A DNA stretch of 64,000 bases from Virgibacillus necropolis (GCF_002224365.1 NZ_CP022437.1:992001-1056000), one strand, 5' to 3'. Positions 7,784 to 17,125 are shown, counted from the stretch's first letter. Program-made: numbers and translations. The notes: generated by a model from the letters alone, not told the origin.

Positions 7784-8935
7784 ATGGAAGTTGTTGTGTT
7801 GGGTACTGGAATGATTGGTACAACTGTTGTTCGAGAACTTGTTAAGTATAAAAATATAAAAAAAGTAACTGCGGTTGATGGTTTTAGTGAAAATATTAAT
7901 AAATGTCTGGCTGTTACAGATAATGCTAAAGTTGTTGGCAAAGTAGCTGATTTACGGACGGGAGAAGCTATTTATGAGGTATTAAAAGATGCCGATGTTG
8001 CAATTGCGTGTTTGCCCCATTCATTAAGCTTACCTGCCGTTAATGCAGCGATTTCTGCTAAATGTAACTTAGTAGATTTAGTTGGGTCCAAATATGAAGA
8101 AAAGAAGGAATTGGACGGTCTTGCAAAAGAAGCGGGAATTATTGTTATACCGGGTTGTGGGGTAGCGCCTGGGATAACGAATTTTTTAGCAGCGCAAGGA
8201 ATTGAAATGTTAGATGAGACGGATGAGGCAGTAATGATTTGTGGAGGAATACCGAGGCACCCGCTACCTCCATTGTGGTACCAAGTAGTTTTTCGTTTGG
8301 AAAGTGTGATGGGCTTATACACTAGACCAGCGAAAGCGGTTGAAAATGGTGAACTTATCAACTTACCGGCATTGTCGGGCCTTGAAACGATGAACTTCCC
8401 TAATTTAGTTGGAGAATGTGAAGCAGTAATAACTGATGCGCATAGCACTGCATATACACTTAAGGATAAGGTGAAAAGACTTTATGAGAAAACAGTCAGA
8501 TATTCAGGTCATTGGAGCAAAATGTCTGTTCTTGCTGAGCTTGGATTTTTTGAAGAAGAGTCCATTGAGGTTGATGGAAATTTAATAAGTCCAAGAAAGT
8601 TAACGGAAAAAGTATTAGAACCAAAGCTACGTGGTAACTCAATTGAGGATATTACTGTTTTACGTGTAGTAGCTAAAGGTAAAAAGAATGGAGAGAACAC
8701 AACGCACACTTGGGAAATGATTGATTATTACGATCATGAACGTAAGATCACTTCTATGGCTAAAACAACTGCAATTCCAGCTATGTTGTTGGCAACTTGG
8801 ATTTTAGATAAAAAAGTTACGGAAACTGGAGTTGTTCCAGTTGAAAACATCATTGTTGGTGATCGGTTTACTCCTTTCATTGAAGAATTAAGTGAAAATG
8901 GTGTTGAAATTAAATACAAAATGGAATCGAGTTAA
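7784..8935 (+). CDS. Saccharopine dehydrogenase family enzyme, lysine 6-dehydrogenase-like
   Basis: The 383-residue protein has an N-terminal Rossmann motif (LGTGMIG), the family turn GCGVAPGITNFLA, and GGIPRHPLPPLWYQVVF and YEKTVRYSGHWSKM, which closely recall bacterial lysine 6-dehydrogenase. That enzyme deaminates the epsilon-amino group of lysine with NAD to give a cyclic imine. The gene lies between the binding protein and the permease of an amino-acid ABC transporter, so the imported amino acid is likely its substrate. Related opine or N-substituted amino-acid dehydrogenases remain possible. Family assignment is firm; substrate is inference. Confidence 0.82.
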   Translation: MEVVVLGTGMIGTTVVRELVKYKNIKKVTAVDGFSENINKCLAVTDNAKVVGKVADLRTGEAIYEVLKDADVAIACLPHSLSLPAVNAAISAKCNLVDLVGSKYEEKKELDGLAKEAGIIVIPGCGVAPGITNFLAAQGIEMLDETDEAVMICGGIPRHPLPPLWYQVVFRLESVMGLYTRPAKAVENGELINLPALSGLETMNFPNLVGECEAVITDAHSTAYTLKDKVKRLYEKTVRYSGHWSKMSVLAELGFFEEESIEVDGNLISPRKLTEKVLEPKLRGNSIEDITVLRVVAKGKKNGENTTHTWEMIDYYDHERKITSMAKTTAIPAMLLATWILDKKVTETGVVPVENIIVGDRFTPFIEELSENGVEIKYKMESS

Positions 8936-8991
8936 CGTACTGCCAAATTAAATTAATACTCATATAGAAAACTTGGATGGAGGGGTACTTC

Positions 8992-9645
8992 ATGGATTTC
9001 TCATTAATTTTTGACTATTTACCACCATTATTAAATGCTACGTTAGTAACAATTATGTTAGCTGTAGTGTCAGTAATTTTTGCACTAATATTGGGATTCT
9101 TCTCAGCACTAGCAAGAATATCAAAAATGAAAATATTAAGGGCCATTGCATCCGTATATATTTCAATTTTTCGTGGGACCCCTCTTTTGGTTCAAATATT
9201 TGTGATTTACTATGGTTTGCCACAGATAGATATTGCAATGAATCCTATATCATCAAGTATTTTAGCGTTAAGTTTAAATGCAGGTTCCTATTTGTCTGAG
9301 TCTTTTCGTGCTGCTATATTAGCTGTTGACAAGGGGCAGATGGAAGCGGCCGTTTCTATGGGGATGACTTATGGTCAAGCAATGAGACGTGTGATTTTGC
9401 CGCAAAGCATTCGTATAGCTATCCCGACACTGTCAAATACGTACATAATTTTAATCAAAGATACTTCGTTAGTATCTGTCATTACAGTAACCGAGCTCTT
9501 ACAAATGTCTACGTTAATAATTGCTAAAACATTTGAACCTTTGACAATTTATTTAATTGCAGCCGCAATCTACTGGGTTGTTATTACATTTTTCACTGTA
9601 GTATTGGATCGTTTTGAGAAGAGAACATCCAGACATGTTGTATAA
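8992..9645 (+). CDS. Amino-acid ABC transporter permease (HisM/GlnP family)
   Basis: The 217-residue integral membrane protein has about five membrane segments. FRGTPLLVQIFVIYYGLPQI and the cytoplasmic EAA loop (AAVSMGMTYGQAMRRVILPQ) are diagnostic of polar amino-acid permeases. The ATG at 8977 lies inside the ribosome-binding site (GGAGGGG), so the ATG at 8992 is the probable start. It works with the binding protein at 6962 and the ATPase at 9691. Confidence 0.93.
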   Translation: MDFSLIFDYLPPLLNATLVTIMLAVVSVIFALILGFFSALARISKMKILRAIASVYISIFRGTPLLVQIFVIYYGLPQIDIAMNPISSSILALSLNAGSYLSESFRAAILAVDKGQMEAAVSMGMTYGQAMRRVILPQSIRIAIPTLSNTYIILIKDTSLVSVITVTELLQMSTLIIAKTFEPLTIYLIAAAIYWVVITFFTVVLDRFEKRTSRHVV

Positions 9646-9690
9646 GAAATTGCTTACTCTTAAGAAGTCGAATGCCAGGGGGTAAAAGAT

Positions 9691-10455
9691 ATGGAGATAG
9701 TAAGTGTTCAAAACATAAAAAAGTCTTTCGATAACAATATTGTGCTGCAGGATATTAACCTAACTGTGAATAAAAGCGAAGTTGTAGTAATCATGGGGCC
9801 GAGTGGATCTGGCAAATCGACGTTGCTTCGATGTATAACGTTTTTAGAAGAGCCTGACACGGGAATTATAAAATTAGGTGAAAACGAGGTAATAGCCGGA
9901 TTTAAACCAAATAAAAAAAGAAAATCTTCTATTAGAGAACTGCGCCAGAATACAGGATTTGTGTTTCAACAGTTTAATTTATTTCCTCATAAAACTGCCC
10001 TAGAAAATGTGATGGAAGGGCCAATTGTAATTAAAAAAATGGATCGTCAAGAAGCTAAAGAAAAAGCTAAGGTACTATTAAATAAAGTTGGTTTAGGAGA
10101 TAGGATGGACCATTACCCAGCTAAACTCTCAGGTGGCCAACAACAAAGGGTTGCTATAGCCAGGGCACTTTCTATGGAACCGATGGTAATGCTTTATGAC
10201 GAGCCCACCTCAGCATTAGATCCAGAATTAGTACGGGAGGTTCTTTTAGTAATGAAAGAACTGGCTAAAGAAGGAATGACGATGGTTGTTGTAACGCATG
10301 AAATGGGATTTGCCAAGGATGTAGCTGACCGTGTTATTTTTATGGATGATGGTATGATAGTGGAGGAAGGTAGTTCGGATCAGATATTCAATAGGCCTAG
10401 AGAGGAAAGAACTAAAAGGTTTCTTAGGGATGTAAGTGAAGAATCGGATAGATAG
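9691..10455 (+). CDS. Amino-acid ABC transporter ATP-binding protein (GlnQ/HisP family)
   Basis: The 254-residue ATPase has Walker [11 protein letters not shown]-loop [11 protein letters not shown], signature [15 protein letters not shown] and Walker [13 protein letters not shown]. The [13 protein letters not shown] segment is typical of polar amino-acid importers. It is the last gene of the operon and is followed by a terminator hairpin at 10468-10506. Confidence 0.95.
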   Translation: MEIVSVQNIKKSFDNNIVLQDINLTVNKSEVVVIMGPSGSGKSTLLRCITFLEEPDTGIIKLGENEVIAGFKPNKKRKSSIRELRQNTGFVFQQFNLFPHKTALENVMEGPIVIKKMDRQEAKEKAKVLLNKVGLGDRMDHYPAKLSGGQQQRVAIARALSMEPMVMLYDEPTSALDPELVREVLLVMKELAKEGMTMVVVTHEMGFAKDVADRVIFMDDGMIVEEGSSDQIFNRPREERTKRFLRDVSEESDR

Positions 10456-10467
10456 GGAAGCTTTGGC

Positions 10468-10506
10468 AGTATGTCGAAATCTACACCGTCGATATACTTT
10501 TTCTTT
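10468..10506 (+). terminator. Terminator of the amino-acid ABC operon
   Basis: GTATGTCGA pairs with TCGATATAC (one mismatch) across an 11-base loop and is followed by a run of T residues. Confidence 0.65.
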
Positions 10507-10736
10507 TGTGTTTAAAGAGGAAATCAAAAAACACGAGTATTTATAAATAAGGTACAGGAAGTCTGTTTTAATTCAGTAACAAATTCATTTCATTTTATTC
10601 ACATCAAAAAAGAAAATAAATCGTTACGGAACCTTACATATGAGAGAAGGAAATCAGGTTTTCTTTGGCCAACGAACCTATTCTGGTTAGTACTAGCAAA
10701 TGAAGCTGATGTTTTATTGTTAATCCTAGTTATTTA

Positions 10737-10784
10737 AAAAATTGATCAAAATGAGTAATTGAACTCGATTTTGATCAATTTTAT
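10737..10784. terminator. Bidirectional terminator between the ABC operon and the 3D-domain gene
   Basis: An AT-rich 17-18 bp stem (AAAATTGATCAAAATGAG with CTCGATTTTGATCAATTTT, one bulge) lies downstream of the minus-strand 3D gene and has A and T runs on both sides. Apart from this and the preceding hairpin, 10456-10812 shows nothing recognisable. Confidence 0.75.
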
Positions 10785-10812
10785 TTAAGTAATCCTAAGC
10801 TAATCCTTGGTG

Positions 10813-11337
10813 TTAATTTAAAATTTGAACTTGTAAATCTCTTACACCGAACTGTAATGCATCATCTAAATCGTTCATATATACATCCAACCGTCCCTTT
10901 GTAATTGCACTTCCGCGATCTTGGCAACTAAATGTTTCATCAAAATAAGGGATATGTACTTTTGTCCCAAAAGGAATTGAAGATGGACAAGCGATTGTTT
11001 GCCCTTCCTTTACATGGGCACCCGATGCGGTAACACCGTACGCCGGATCTCCAGGGTTTTTTCCAGTTGATTCATATCCCGCGGTATAGGCAGTGACTGT
11101 GAAGGTTTTTCCGTTTGCGTCGGGAATCGTTATAATCTGTCCAGGAAAGATGACATCCGGATTAGATATGGAAGAATTGGACGCGAGTAACGAGTTGAGA
11201 CTTACGTTATGAGACTTTGATATTGTTGATAACACATCCCCTGATTGAACTGTATACTTCCCACTTGCGTAAGTTGTATTGGCAAACAGAAATAGTCCAA
11301 GGGTGAACAGAATTGCTAGTTTAAGATATTTGATAAT
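10813..11337 (-). CDS. Secreted LysM plus 3D-domain cell-wall protein with a non-AUG start
   Basis: Translation upstream of the first conventional start (GTG at 11235) stays open and encodes a full signal peptide (KLAILFTLGLFLFANTTYAS) and a LysM repeat beginning GKYTVQSGDVLSTISK and ending PGQIITIP. The C-terminal half is a 3D domain with its Asp motifs (TASGAHVKEGQTIACP, FSCQDRGSAITKGRLDVYM), a double-psi barrel related to lytic transglycosylases and Bacillus YocH/YuiC-type stationary-phase wall proteins. No ATG, GTG or TTG is in frame before the signal peptide; a perfect GGAGGT is followed by in-frame ATT (11337) or ATC (11334), so a rare start is proposed. The length becomes about 174 residues. 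Confidence 0.8.
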   Translation of the reverse strand: MIKYLKLAILFTLGLFLFANTTYASGKYTVQSGDVLSTISKSHNVSLNSLLASNSSISNPDVIFPGQIITIPDANGKTFTVTAYTAGYESTGKNPGDPAYGVTASGAHVKEGQTIACPSSIPFGTKVHIPYFDETFSCQDRGSAITKGRLDVYMNDLDDALQFGVRDLQVQILN

Positions 11338-11482
11338 AAGACCTCCAATGTAATTTCTTTTACAATAAGGGTTTCGATAATTAATCTAGCTTTCTAGGGA
11401 TTGTAATAGAATTGAAAGTATTGTGTAATAATTAGTAAAATAATTGAATTCGCTTAAAGTGATAGTTCCGTTTATAGGGAGG

Positions 11483-11530
11483 GGACTGTATGGCACGGTT
11501 TTGTGCTGGTAGTCCTTTTGTTTTTTTTAC
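11483..11530 (+). terminator. Orphan terminator-like hairpin with long T-run
   Basis: GGACT pairs with AGTCC and an inner GCAC with GTGC, followed by a T-rich tract of about 13 bases. No plus-strand gene ends here, so it may be a relic or the end of a small RNA. Confidence 0.4.
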
Positions 11531-11628
11531 CCCTTAAATATAAATCATTTATTATTGTTCGTTCACTGGTGTAATAGTCTGTAGCTAATTCACTTGTTTT
11601 GGTGTAAGAATTGACATTTGCATAGGTA

Positions 11629-11857
11629 ATGCAACATGTAAGGAATCGGAAAAATTTCAAAGACAGTTTTGAAAGGCTTTTTTTCGACCTTAGATACAAC
11701 TGGATGTATTATTACATAATTGTAAACATGTCAGTAAAGGAAATTGCAGAACTGCAGGGCACTACGCGGTTAATAGCCAAGGGAAACGAAACGAGTGAGG
11801 AAGAAGTTAAGGGATGCAGGGCTTAAGGAAATAGTGGAGAGGTTGGATGATGATTAA
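11629..11857 (+). pseudogene. Frameshifted relic of a phage-type sigma-like regulator
   Basis: The first frame gives ...IIVNMSVKEIAELQGTTR, a helix-turn-helix like region 4 of sigma factors or XpaF/ArpU-type phage regulators. After about base 11785 the matching continuation is in another frame: KRVRKKLRDAGLKEIVERL ending at the TAA at 11855-11857. Joined, the two pieces read as one C-terminal DNA-binding domain; the indel makes it a likely pseudogene. 11338-11628 upstream holds only the orphan hairpin. Confidence 0.5.
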
Positions 11858-11917
11858 TTTTAACCCTCTTGCATTATATTTATTGTTTTAAAGGTGATTG
11901 AATAAATGAAATACTAA

Positions 11918-11952
11918 AAGGTCTTTGTTCATTTCATTAGAACAAAGACCTC
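11918..11952 (-). terminator. Terminator of the symporter-amidohydrolase-amidase operon
   Basis: AAGGTCTTTGTTC and GAACAAAGACCT form a perfect 12-bp stem with a 9-base loop; on the minus strand it is followed by TTTT and lies directly after the amidase stop. Confidence 0.85.
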
Positions 11953-11974
11953 GCTTGATTTAACGTAGTGTTAT

Positions 11975-13192
11975 TTATTCTGCCAAACTCGCCAAGGTTT
12001 CATAAAGAACAGACGCACCTTTTTCAATATCTGTCCATAAGGTATCTTCTTCCTCACAATGACTTTTCCCGTTTACAGTTGGAACGAATATCATGGCAGT
12101 TTCTGCTATATTGTTCATATACATTGCATCGTGTCCAGCACCACTACTCATAAGCCTGTAAGAAAGATTTTGCCCTTTACAAACTTCCTCAATAGTCGCT
12201 ACAATGCGATTTGAAAAAATTACTGGGGAGTGGGTTCGGATTTCATTAATGGAATAAGTTAATGAATCTTCGTTAACGATTTTTTCAATGATTTCTTTCA
12301 CTTCCTTAACACATTGTTCAAATTGATCTTCTCTTGGACAACGAATATCAATCGTGAAGGATGTCTCGCCAGGTACAGCATTAATGATGTCGGGGTTTGT
12401 TTGAATCTTTCCAATGGTTGCGACGATGCCTTCTGGTTCGTTTTTTGCCCAATCAGATATTTTCTTAATTGCTATAGCAGCAGTAACAAGGGAGTCTTTA
12501 CGATGTGACATAGGTGTTGTGCCAGAATGATTTGACTCTCCGGTAATTGTTACTTCCATCCATGAAAAGCCAGCAATTCCCTCTACTACACCAATTGTTT
12601 GCTGGCTTGTTTCTAAAACCGGTCCTTGCTCAATATGCATTTCAATAAAGGTCCCTACATTGTCCAATCGATTTTTCTCGTCACCTACGAAGTTTATTTT
12701 TTTTAATTCATCTTCAAAACGAAATCCTTCATCATCCGTACGATTATAGATATATTCACGAGAAAATTCACCAGTAACCGCACCGCTTCCCAACATTTGT
12801 GGTGTGAATCTAGCACCTTCTTCGTTCGTAAAAGAAACAATTTCAATTGGATGACGATGTTTTATTCCTTTTTCCAACATAGATTCAACTGCCTCTAACG
12901 CACCTAATACGCCTAAAACTCCATCAAACTTGCCGCCTTTTGGCACAGAATCAATATGTGATCCAGACATAATTACAGAGGCATTAGGATCTGTACCTTC
13001 ACTTCTACCATAGATATTTCCAAAATCATCATAGCGAACAGCTAGTCCTAAATCTTTCATCCATTGGATTAATAAGAGCCGTCCTCTTCGTTCCTCTTCT
13101 GAAAGAGCAAGTCTTGTTACACCATTATTATTGGTTTTTCCAATCTCCGCCATTTCCAGCATACGTGACTTTAATCTATCGATATTAATCAT
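11975..13192 (-). CDS. M20-family amidase (N-carbamoyl-L-amino-acid hydrolase / allantoate amidohydrolase type)
   Basis: The 405-residue binuclear metal hydrolase shows the family ligands in order: SGSHIDSVPKGGKFDGVLG (His and Asp), SFTNEEGARF (Glu), EMHIEQGPVLE (His) and SSGAGHDAMYM (His). The middle lid domain (GESNHSGTTPMSHRKD) is typical of HyuC/AmaB/AllC enzymes. They remove a carbamoyl or ureido group, or cleave N-acyl-type amides. It is the last gene of a minus-strand operon whose other members are an amidohydrolase and a sodium/solute symporter, which suggests sequential hydrolysis of an imported cyclic amide or ureide. The natural substrate is unknown. Confidence 0.9.
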   Translation of the reverse strand: MINIDRLKSRMLEMAEIGKTNNNGVTRLALSEEERRGRLLLIQWMKDLGLAVRYDDFGNIYGRSEGTDPNASVIMSGSHIDSVPKGGKFDGVLGVLGALEAVESMLEKGIKHRHPIEIVSFTNEEGARFTPQMLGSGAVTGEFSREYIYNRTDDEGFRFEDELKKINFVGDEKNRLDNVGTFIEMHIEQGPVLETSQQTIGVVEGIAGFSWMEVTITGESNHSGTTPMSHRKDSLVTAAIAIKKISDWAKNEPEGIVATIGKIQTNPDIINAVPGETSFTIDIRCPREDQFEQCVKEVKEIIEKIVNEDSLTYSINEIRTHSPVIFSNRIVATIEEVCKGQNLSYRLMSSGAGHDAMYMNNIAETAMIFVPTVNGKSHCEEEDTLWTDIEKGASVLYETLASLAE

Positions 13193-13195
13193 CTT

Positions 13196-14851
13196 TTAAT
13201 TCCCCACTTTTTCATAGACGGGTTTACCGTTAATAAAGGTAGCAATAATCTCAATATCTTTAATTTCCATCGGATCAATACTTGTTGGATCTGAATCCAA
13301 AACGGCAAAGTCTGCCAGCTTTCCAACTTCAATACTACCAACATTCTTTTCATCAGAATTTAACTTAGCTCCATCAATCGTCATCGTTTTCAATGCCTTC
13401 TCTACACTAATGCATTGATCTTCTCCTAAAACTTCACCCTCCATTGTTCGGCGATTTACGGCTGCCCAAATGGAAAATAAAGGAGATATAGGTGTGATTG
13501 GACAGTCTGAGTGTAACGTATAAAGTATATCTCGTTCTGAAGCATCAGCTAATGGATTAATTCTTTTGGCTCTATCAGGTCCTAAGAAAATATTTTTGTG
13601 CCTATCACCCCAGTAGTAAACATGGTTGATGAAAAATGAGCCTACAACACCTAGTTCACGCATTCTATCTAAGTCATTTGATGTAGCTGTTTGTATATGT
13701 TCAATGCGGTGAAGGTGATCTGCACGTGGTTCAGCTGCTAAAGCATATTCATACGCATCCAAAATAGAACCAATAGCCCGGTCCCCGTTACCGTGTATAG
13801 CAATACGAAATCCTCGTTTGTGTAAATCTAAAACTTCATTATTAAATTCTTCCTGTTTTCGGGAGAGTTCACCATAATAACTAGAATCGCAATGATAGGG
13901 CTCCCTAAGTGCTGCTGTCATTCCTTGAATGGAACCATCCTGGAATAGTTTAGCACTATCTAATGTAGCGCGATTATTGGATCGTTTTTTAATTTCTTCG
14001 TCAAGCTGTTTAGCTGAATAGTCCTTAAAAGGTCCTTTTTCACCTAATAGATGATGAAGAACTAATAAGCGCATACGAAGCGGATTAGTTCCTTTTTCAA
14101 GCGCAAGCAAATGTGCATCGAATTCAGCTATTCCAAGATCAAGTCCCACGCCAGCATCTGAATTTGTGGTGATTCCCTGTGCCAGGTAATCCTTGGATGC
14201 TTCCCCAATTAGATTAGCCATTTCCTCTATAGACGGTGTAGGAATGGCGGCTTGTACAGGTGCTAATGCTGATAACTCATGTAATACACCATTTAATTGT
14301 CCGTGTTCATCACGACCAAAGCGACCACCCTCTGGATCTTGAATGGTTTCGTCAAGACCGGCCTTTTCCAATGCTAGTGAATTTGCAGCACCAAAATGTA
14401 CGGAAATATGGCGCAAGAGAACAGGGTTGTTAGGTGCTACTGTATCCAATTCTTCGCGGGTAGGATGCCTTTTTTCCTCCAAAAGCGTGTTATCGTATCC
14501 CCAACCCATCACCCATTCCCCGTCAGGAGTTTCATCAGCTAGTTCTTTCACTCTTGCCAATATGTCTGAAATAGTTCGATTTGGTGGCGTACTACAATTG
14601 GCTTGTGTACGAAATTGTGAATACATTAATAGATGGTTATGTGTATCAATAAAACCTGGTAGTAGCGTAGCACCTTTTAGATTAACCACCTCAGTTGTTG
14701 AGGTGGTATTCACTTCACCCTGTGGAGGTTCTGGTAAAGTCCAAATGTTACGAATACGTCCATTTGATACAGCTACAGAACCCGCGCGTGTGTTTTGTTC
14801 ATCAAGGGTTAATATAGTTGCATTTGTAATAAGTAAATCAATTGTATTCAT
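13196..14851 (-). CDS. Amidohydrolase of the YtcJ family
   Basis: The 551-residue metal-dependent amidohydrolase has the metal ligands of the TIM barrel: GFIDTHNHLLMYS (HxH), the segment LFQDGSIQGMTAALREPY, AIHGNGDRAIGS, RIEHIQTA and LHSDCPITP. C-terminally IEVGKLADFAVLDSDP is the closing beta-sandwich segment of this superfamily. The known YtcJ relatives act on amide, imide or N-acyl bonds. It starts 31 bases after the symporter gene and ends 3 bases before the amidase, so the three are co-transcribed. Confidence 0.88.
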   Translation of the reverse strand: MNTIDLLITNATILTLDEQNTRAGSVAVSNGRIRNIWTLPEPPQGEVNTTSTTEVVNLKGATLLPGFIDTHNHLLMYSQFRTQANCSTPPNRTISDILARVKELADETPDGEWVMGWGYDNTLLEEKRHPTREELDTVAPNNPVLLRHISVHFGAANSLALEKAGLDETIQDPEGGRFGRDEHGQLNGVLHELSALAPVQAAIPTPSIEEMANLIGEASKDYLAQGITTNSDAGVGLDLGIAEFDAHLLALEKGTNPLRMRLLVLHHLLGEKGPFKDYSAKQLDEEIKKRSNNRATLDSAKLFQDGSIQGMTAALREPYHCDSSYYGELSRKQEEFNNEVLDLHKRGFRIAIHGNGDRAIGSILDAYEYALAAEPRADHLHRIEHIQTATSNDLDRMRELGVVGSFFINHVYYWGDRHKNIFLGPDRAKRINPLADASERDILYTLHSDCPITPISPLFSIWAAVNRRTMEGEVLGEDQCISVEKALKTMTIDGAKLNSDEKNVGSIEVGKLADFAVLDSDPTSIDPMEIKDIEIIATFINGKPVYEKVGN

Positions 14852-14882
14852 AAAAATTCTCCTTTTAAGTCTGTACTGTGCC

Positions 14883-16304
14883 TTATTTATTTGCAGAATC
14901 TAAATCATCCCAATAAACGGCTCTAACTTGTTCTGTTTGATCATGCTGTGTCACTAGGCTGACTCCAATTAAACTAATAATGGACACTGCAAAACCAAAT
15001 ATTGTATGATCGATTCCAATTTCTAAAAATGGCCATGCTAGTGTTGCAATTAATGCTAAACTCATGCTCCACAACATCCCAGCTTTTGTAACCTTTTTCC
15101 AAAACATTACTGCTAGAAATGGAAAAACCAATACGGTTGCTGATAATCGTAGGGCCCACTGATAAGCGCTCGCGATATCAGTAACGAAGTAAGCAGCAAT
15201 CAAACCCAGTACGGAGATAATAACAACCGTTAGTCGTGCTGTGAACATGAGTTGTTTATTATCTGCATTCGGTTTCATCAATCGTTGATATAGATCTCTT
15301 GTTAAGTTAGAACTGCCTTGTAAGATAAAGGAAGTAGCACCCGTCATTAGTGCGGCCAACAGACCAATGAAAACAATGCCTCCAACAGCTGGAGGTAAAA
15401 GTTCTGCAGTTACATAGGAAAACAACAGATCAGGATCCAGATCTAATGGAACATATTGGCGAGCAATAACACCGATAGAGAAAGGTAATACAGAAATAGC
15501 CCCAGCAATTACAAATCCAGTTACCCCAGCTCTTTTCGCAACTCTTTCATTTTTCGAAGCAAAGATACGTTGCCATGTTGATTGCCAAACAAGATAAAAT
15601 GGACCTACAGATAAAGCATATAGCAGTATTTCACTAAACCCTTCAGGACCTAACGGACTAATTAATTCAAAAGGCGTATTGGCAATAATGTTTTCAAATC
15701 CACCAGCATAGAAAATACTAGCTACAAATAAAACAATAATCCCAATAATTACGATGATGGATTGTAAAGCATCCGTTATAATCGTTGCTGGTAACCCACC
15801 TAAAACAGTAAAGCCTAATATCAGTGCAAAAGACAAGGCAATTGCTATATTTGTTTCAATTCCCAAAGTGATATTAAAAATAGTAGACATTCCAACCATC
15901 TGTAAAGCAAGAGTTGGGACAGAATAAACAAATGCGGAGAGAATGGAAGGTATAATACCAGATTTTCCACCAAATCTTTCACCAAATAAGTCAGCTAATG
16001 TATAAAGTCTTTGCCTTCTCAATGGCCCAGCAAACGCAACGATTAATAAAAGACAAAACAGAATGCCTGGTAGTGCAAACTTAAAAAATCCAGAAAGTCC
16101 TACTGTAAAGCCCATTCCTACCCAGCCAATGAAAACTGCAGCACCACACCAAGTACTGACTATTGTACCTACAATCGGCCAGAAACCTGTATTCCAACCC
16201 CCGATTAAGTAATCATCATAGGTTTTTATTTTGAAAAAATAGTAGAAACCCATTGCAAACATTAAAATAAAATAAATAATTATGTAACTTAAATACCATG
16301 CCAT
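14883..16304 (-). CDS. Sodium:solute symporter (SSS family)
   Basis: The 473-residue protein has about 12-13 membrane segments. The N-terminal YDDYLIGGWNTGFWPIVGTI and the internal RRQRLYTLADLFGERFGG and GGLPATIITDALQSIIV match the SSS (PutP/PanF) pattern. It is first in the operon with the YtcJ-like amidohydrolase and the M20 amidase and so probably imports their substrate with sodium. GAGAGG precedes the ATG on the minus strand. Confidence 0.9.
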   Translation of the reverse strand: MAWYLSYIIIYFILMFAMGFYYFFKIKTYDDYLIGGWNTGFWPIVGTIVSTWCGAAVFIGWVGMGFTVGLSGFFKFALPGILFCLLLIVAFAGPLRRQRLYTLADLFGERFGGKSGIIPSILSAFVYSVPTLALQMVGMSTIFNITLGIETNIAIALSFALILGFTVLGGLPATIITDALQSIIVIIGIIVLFVASIFYAGGFENIIANTPFELISPLGPEGFSEILLYALSVGPFYLVWQSTWQRIFASKNERVAKRAGVTGFVIAGAISVLPFSIGVIARQYVPLDLDPDLLFSYVTAELLPPAVGGIVFIGLLAALMTGATSFILQGSSNLTRDLYQRLMKPNADNKQLMFTARLTVVIISVLGLIAAYFVTDIASAYQWALRLSATVLVFPFLAVMFWKKVTKAGMLWSMSLALIATLAWPFLEIGIDHTIFGFAVSIISLIGVSLVTQHDQTEQVRAVYWDDLDSANK

Positions 16305-16830
16305 GTTATAAAAAATCCTCTCGGTTATGTATGTTTATGTTTTGGTTTATCACCATAGGTAGAATTATAGAAAGTAAATATGGTGATTTACAGGATAAGC
16401 CATTCTTTGTAATTGATGGAATAATGGACTCGGCCAGTTGGGTGTTTAAAGCCTATGTGTTTTTGCGATTCTTGTGTTCACTCCTTTGTAAGTACGATCA
16501 AAAAGGCGATGTGTATAAAAAACCAACTATATAAATTAAACCATTTATATTTTGATATATCAATTATTTCAGAAATCACGATCATTGGAATGATTTATAA
16601 CAGTTATGGGGAAGTTTGATAAGTTCTGTTTGGATGCTTGGATTGAATGTACGGATGGGTTTTTATGGTTCTGGGTGTCGACGACTATAGGGGAACGAGT
16701 GTGTTTTCTATATTGTTTGGTGGAGATGGGCTTCCAAACAAGCCACCTTTTGCGATATTTAGAGCGATAATAGTAATAGGATCATTGAACAATTCTGACG
16801 TGCTGGAATGAAGTTCGAGAATAAAAAGAA

Positions 16831-16905
16831 CCCCCCCTCCGACATGGAGAGTATTCTGGAATAGTTGGGGAACGAAACGAAAAATTAAAGGTTAATATTA
16901 AAAAC
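16831..16905 (+). pseudogene. Relic of the tiny YSGIVG protein family
   Basis: The frame reads PPLRHGEYSGIVGERNEKLK then VNI and runs on without a proper start (an in-frame TAA lies just upstream). It matches the C-terminal half of the intact small proteins at 18845 and 19091. The terminator hairpin at 16910-16944 follows at once, as in the intact copy at 18845. Confidence 0.5.
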
Positions 16906-16909
16906 AAAG

Positions 16910-16944
16910 AAAGACAGCCATGTAAGTTGGGCTGTCTTTTTTCT
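16910..16944 (+). terminator. Terminator after the YSGIVG relic
   Basis: AAAGACAGCC pairs with GGGCTGTCTTT and is followed by TTTTTTC. Confidence 0.75.
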
Positions 16945-16997
16945 TTGTTTAAGAATAAGAATAAATTAAGTACACAAAGCTATAAGTATGTCACTGA

Positions 16998-17125
16998 AAG
17001 GGATGAAAAAACTAGATATTGGTGAAGGTGATTCTTAGTTATGGAAACAGCTTGACGATATTGAGTGAACATTTGGCAGGAGAGTGCCTATGTAAAATGA
17101 GGTGCTTTTTTTATTTTCGTATAAG
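16998..17125 (+). pseudogene. Relic A of a repeated module end (KLDxGE...KQLEDI-type) with hairpin
   Basis: The stretch starting AAACTAGATATTGGTGAAGG is homologous to 19527-19625 and 63495-63605. Translated pieces KLDIGEGDS and LWKQLDDIE are interrupted by stops. It ends in the hairpin segment GGAGAGTGCC...GGTGC followed by a T-run. In the other two places the same sequence directly precedes a replisome-organizer gene or relic; here that gene is missing. Confidence 0.45.

Noticed and set aside
16298-16534. Plus-strand frame of 78 codons overlapping the symporter promoter region
   Set aside because: No ribosome-binding site, no family resemblance and composition like the non-coding surroundings; it begins inside the divergent symporter gene.
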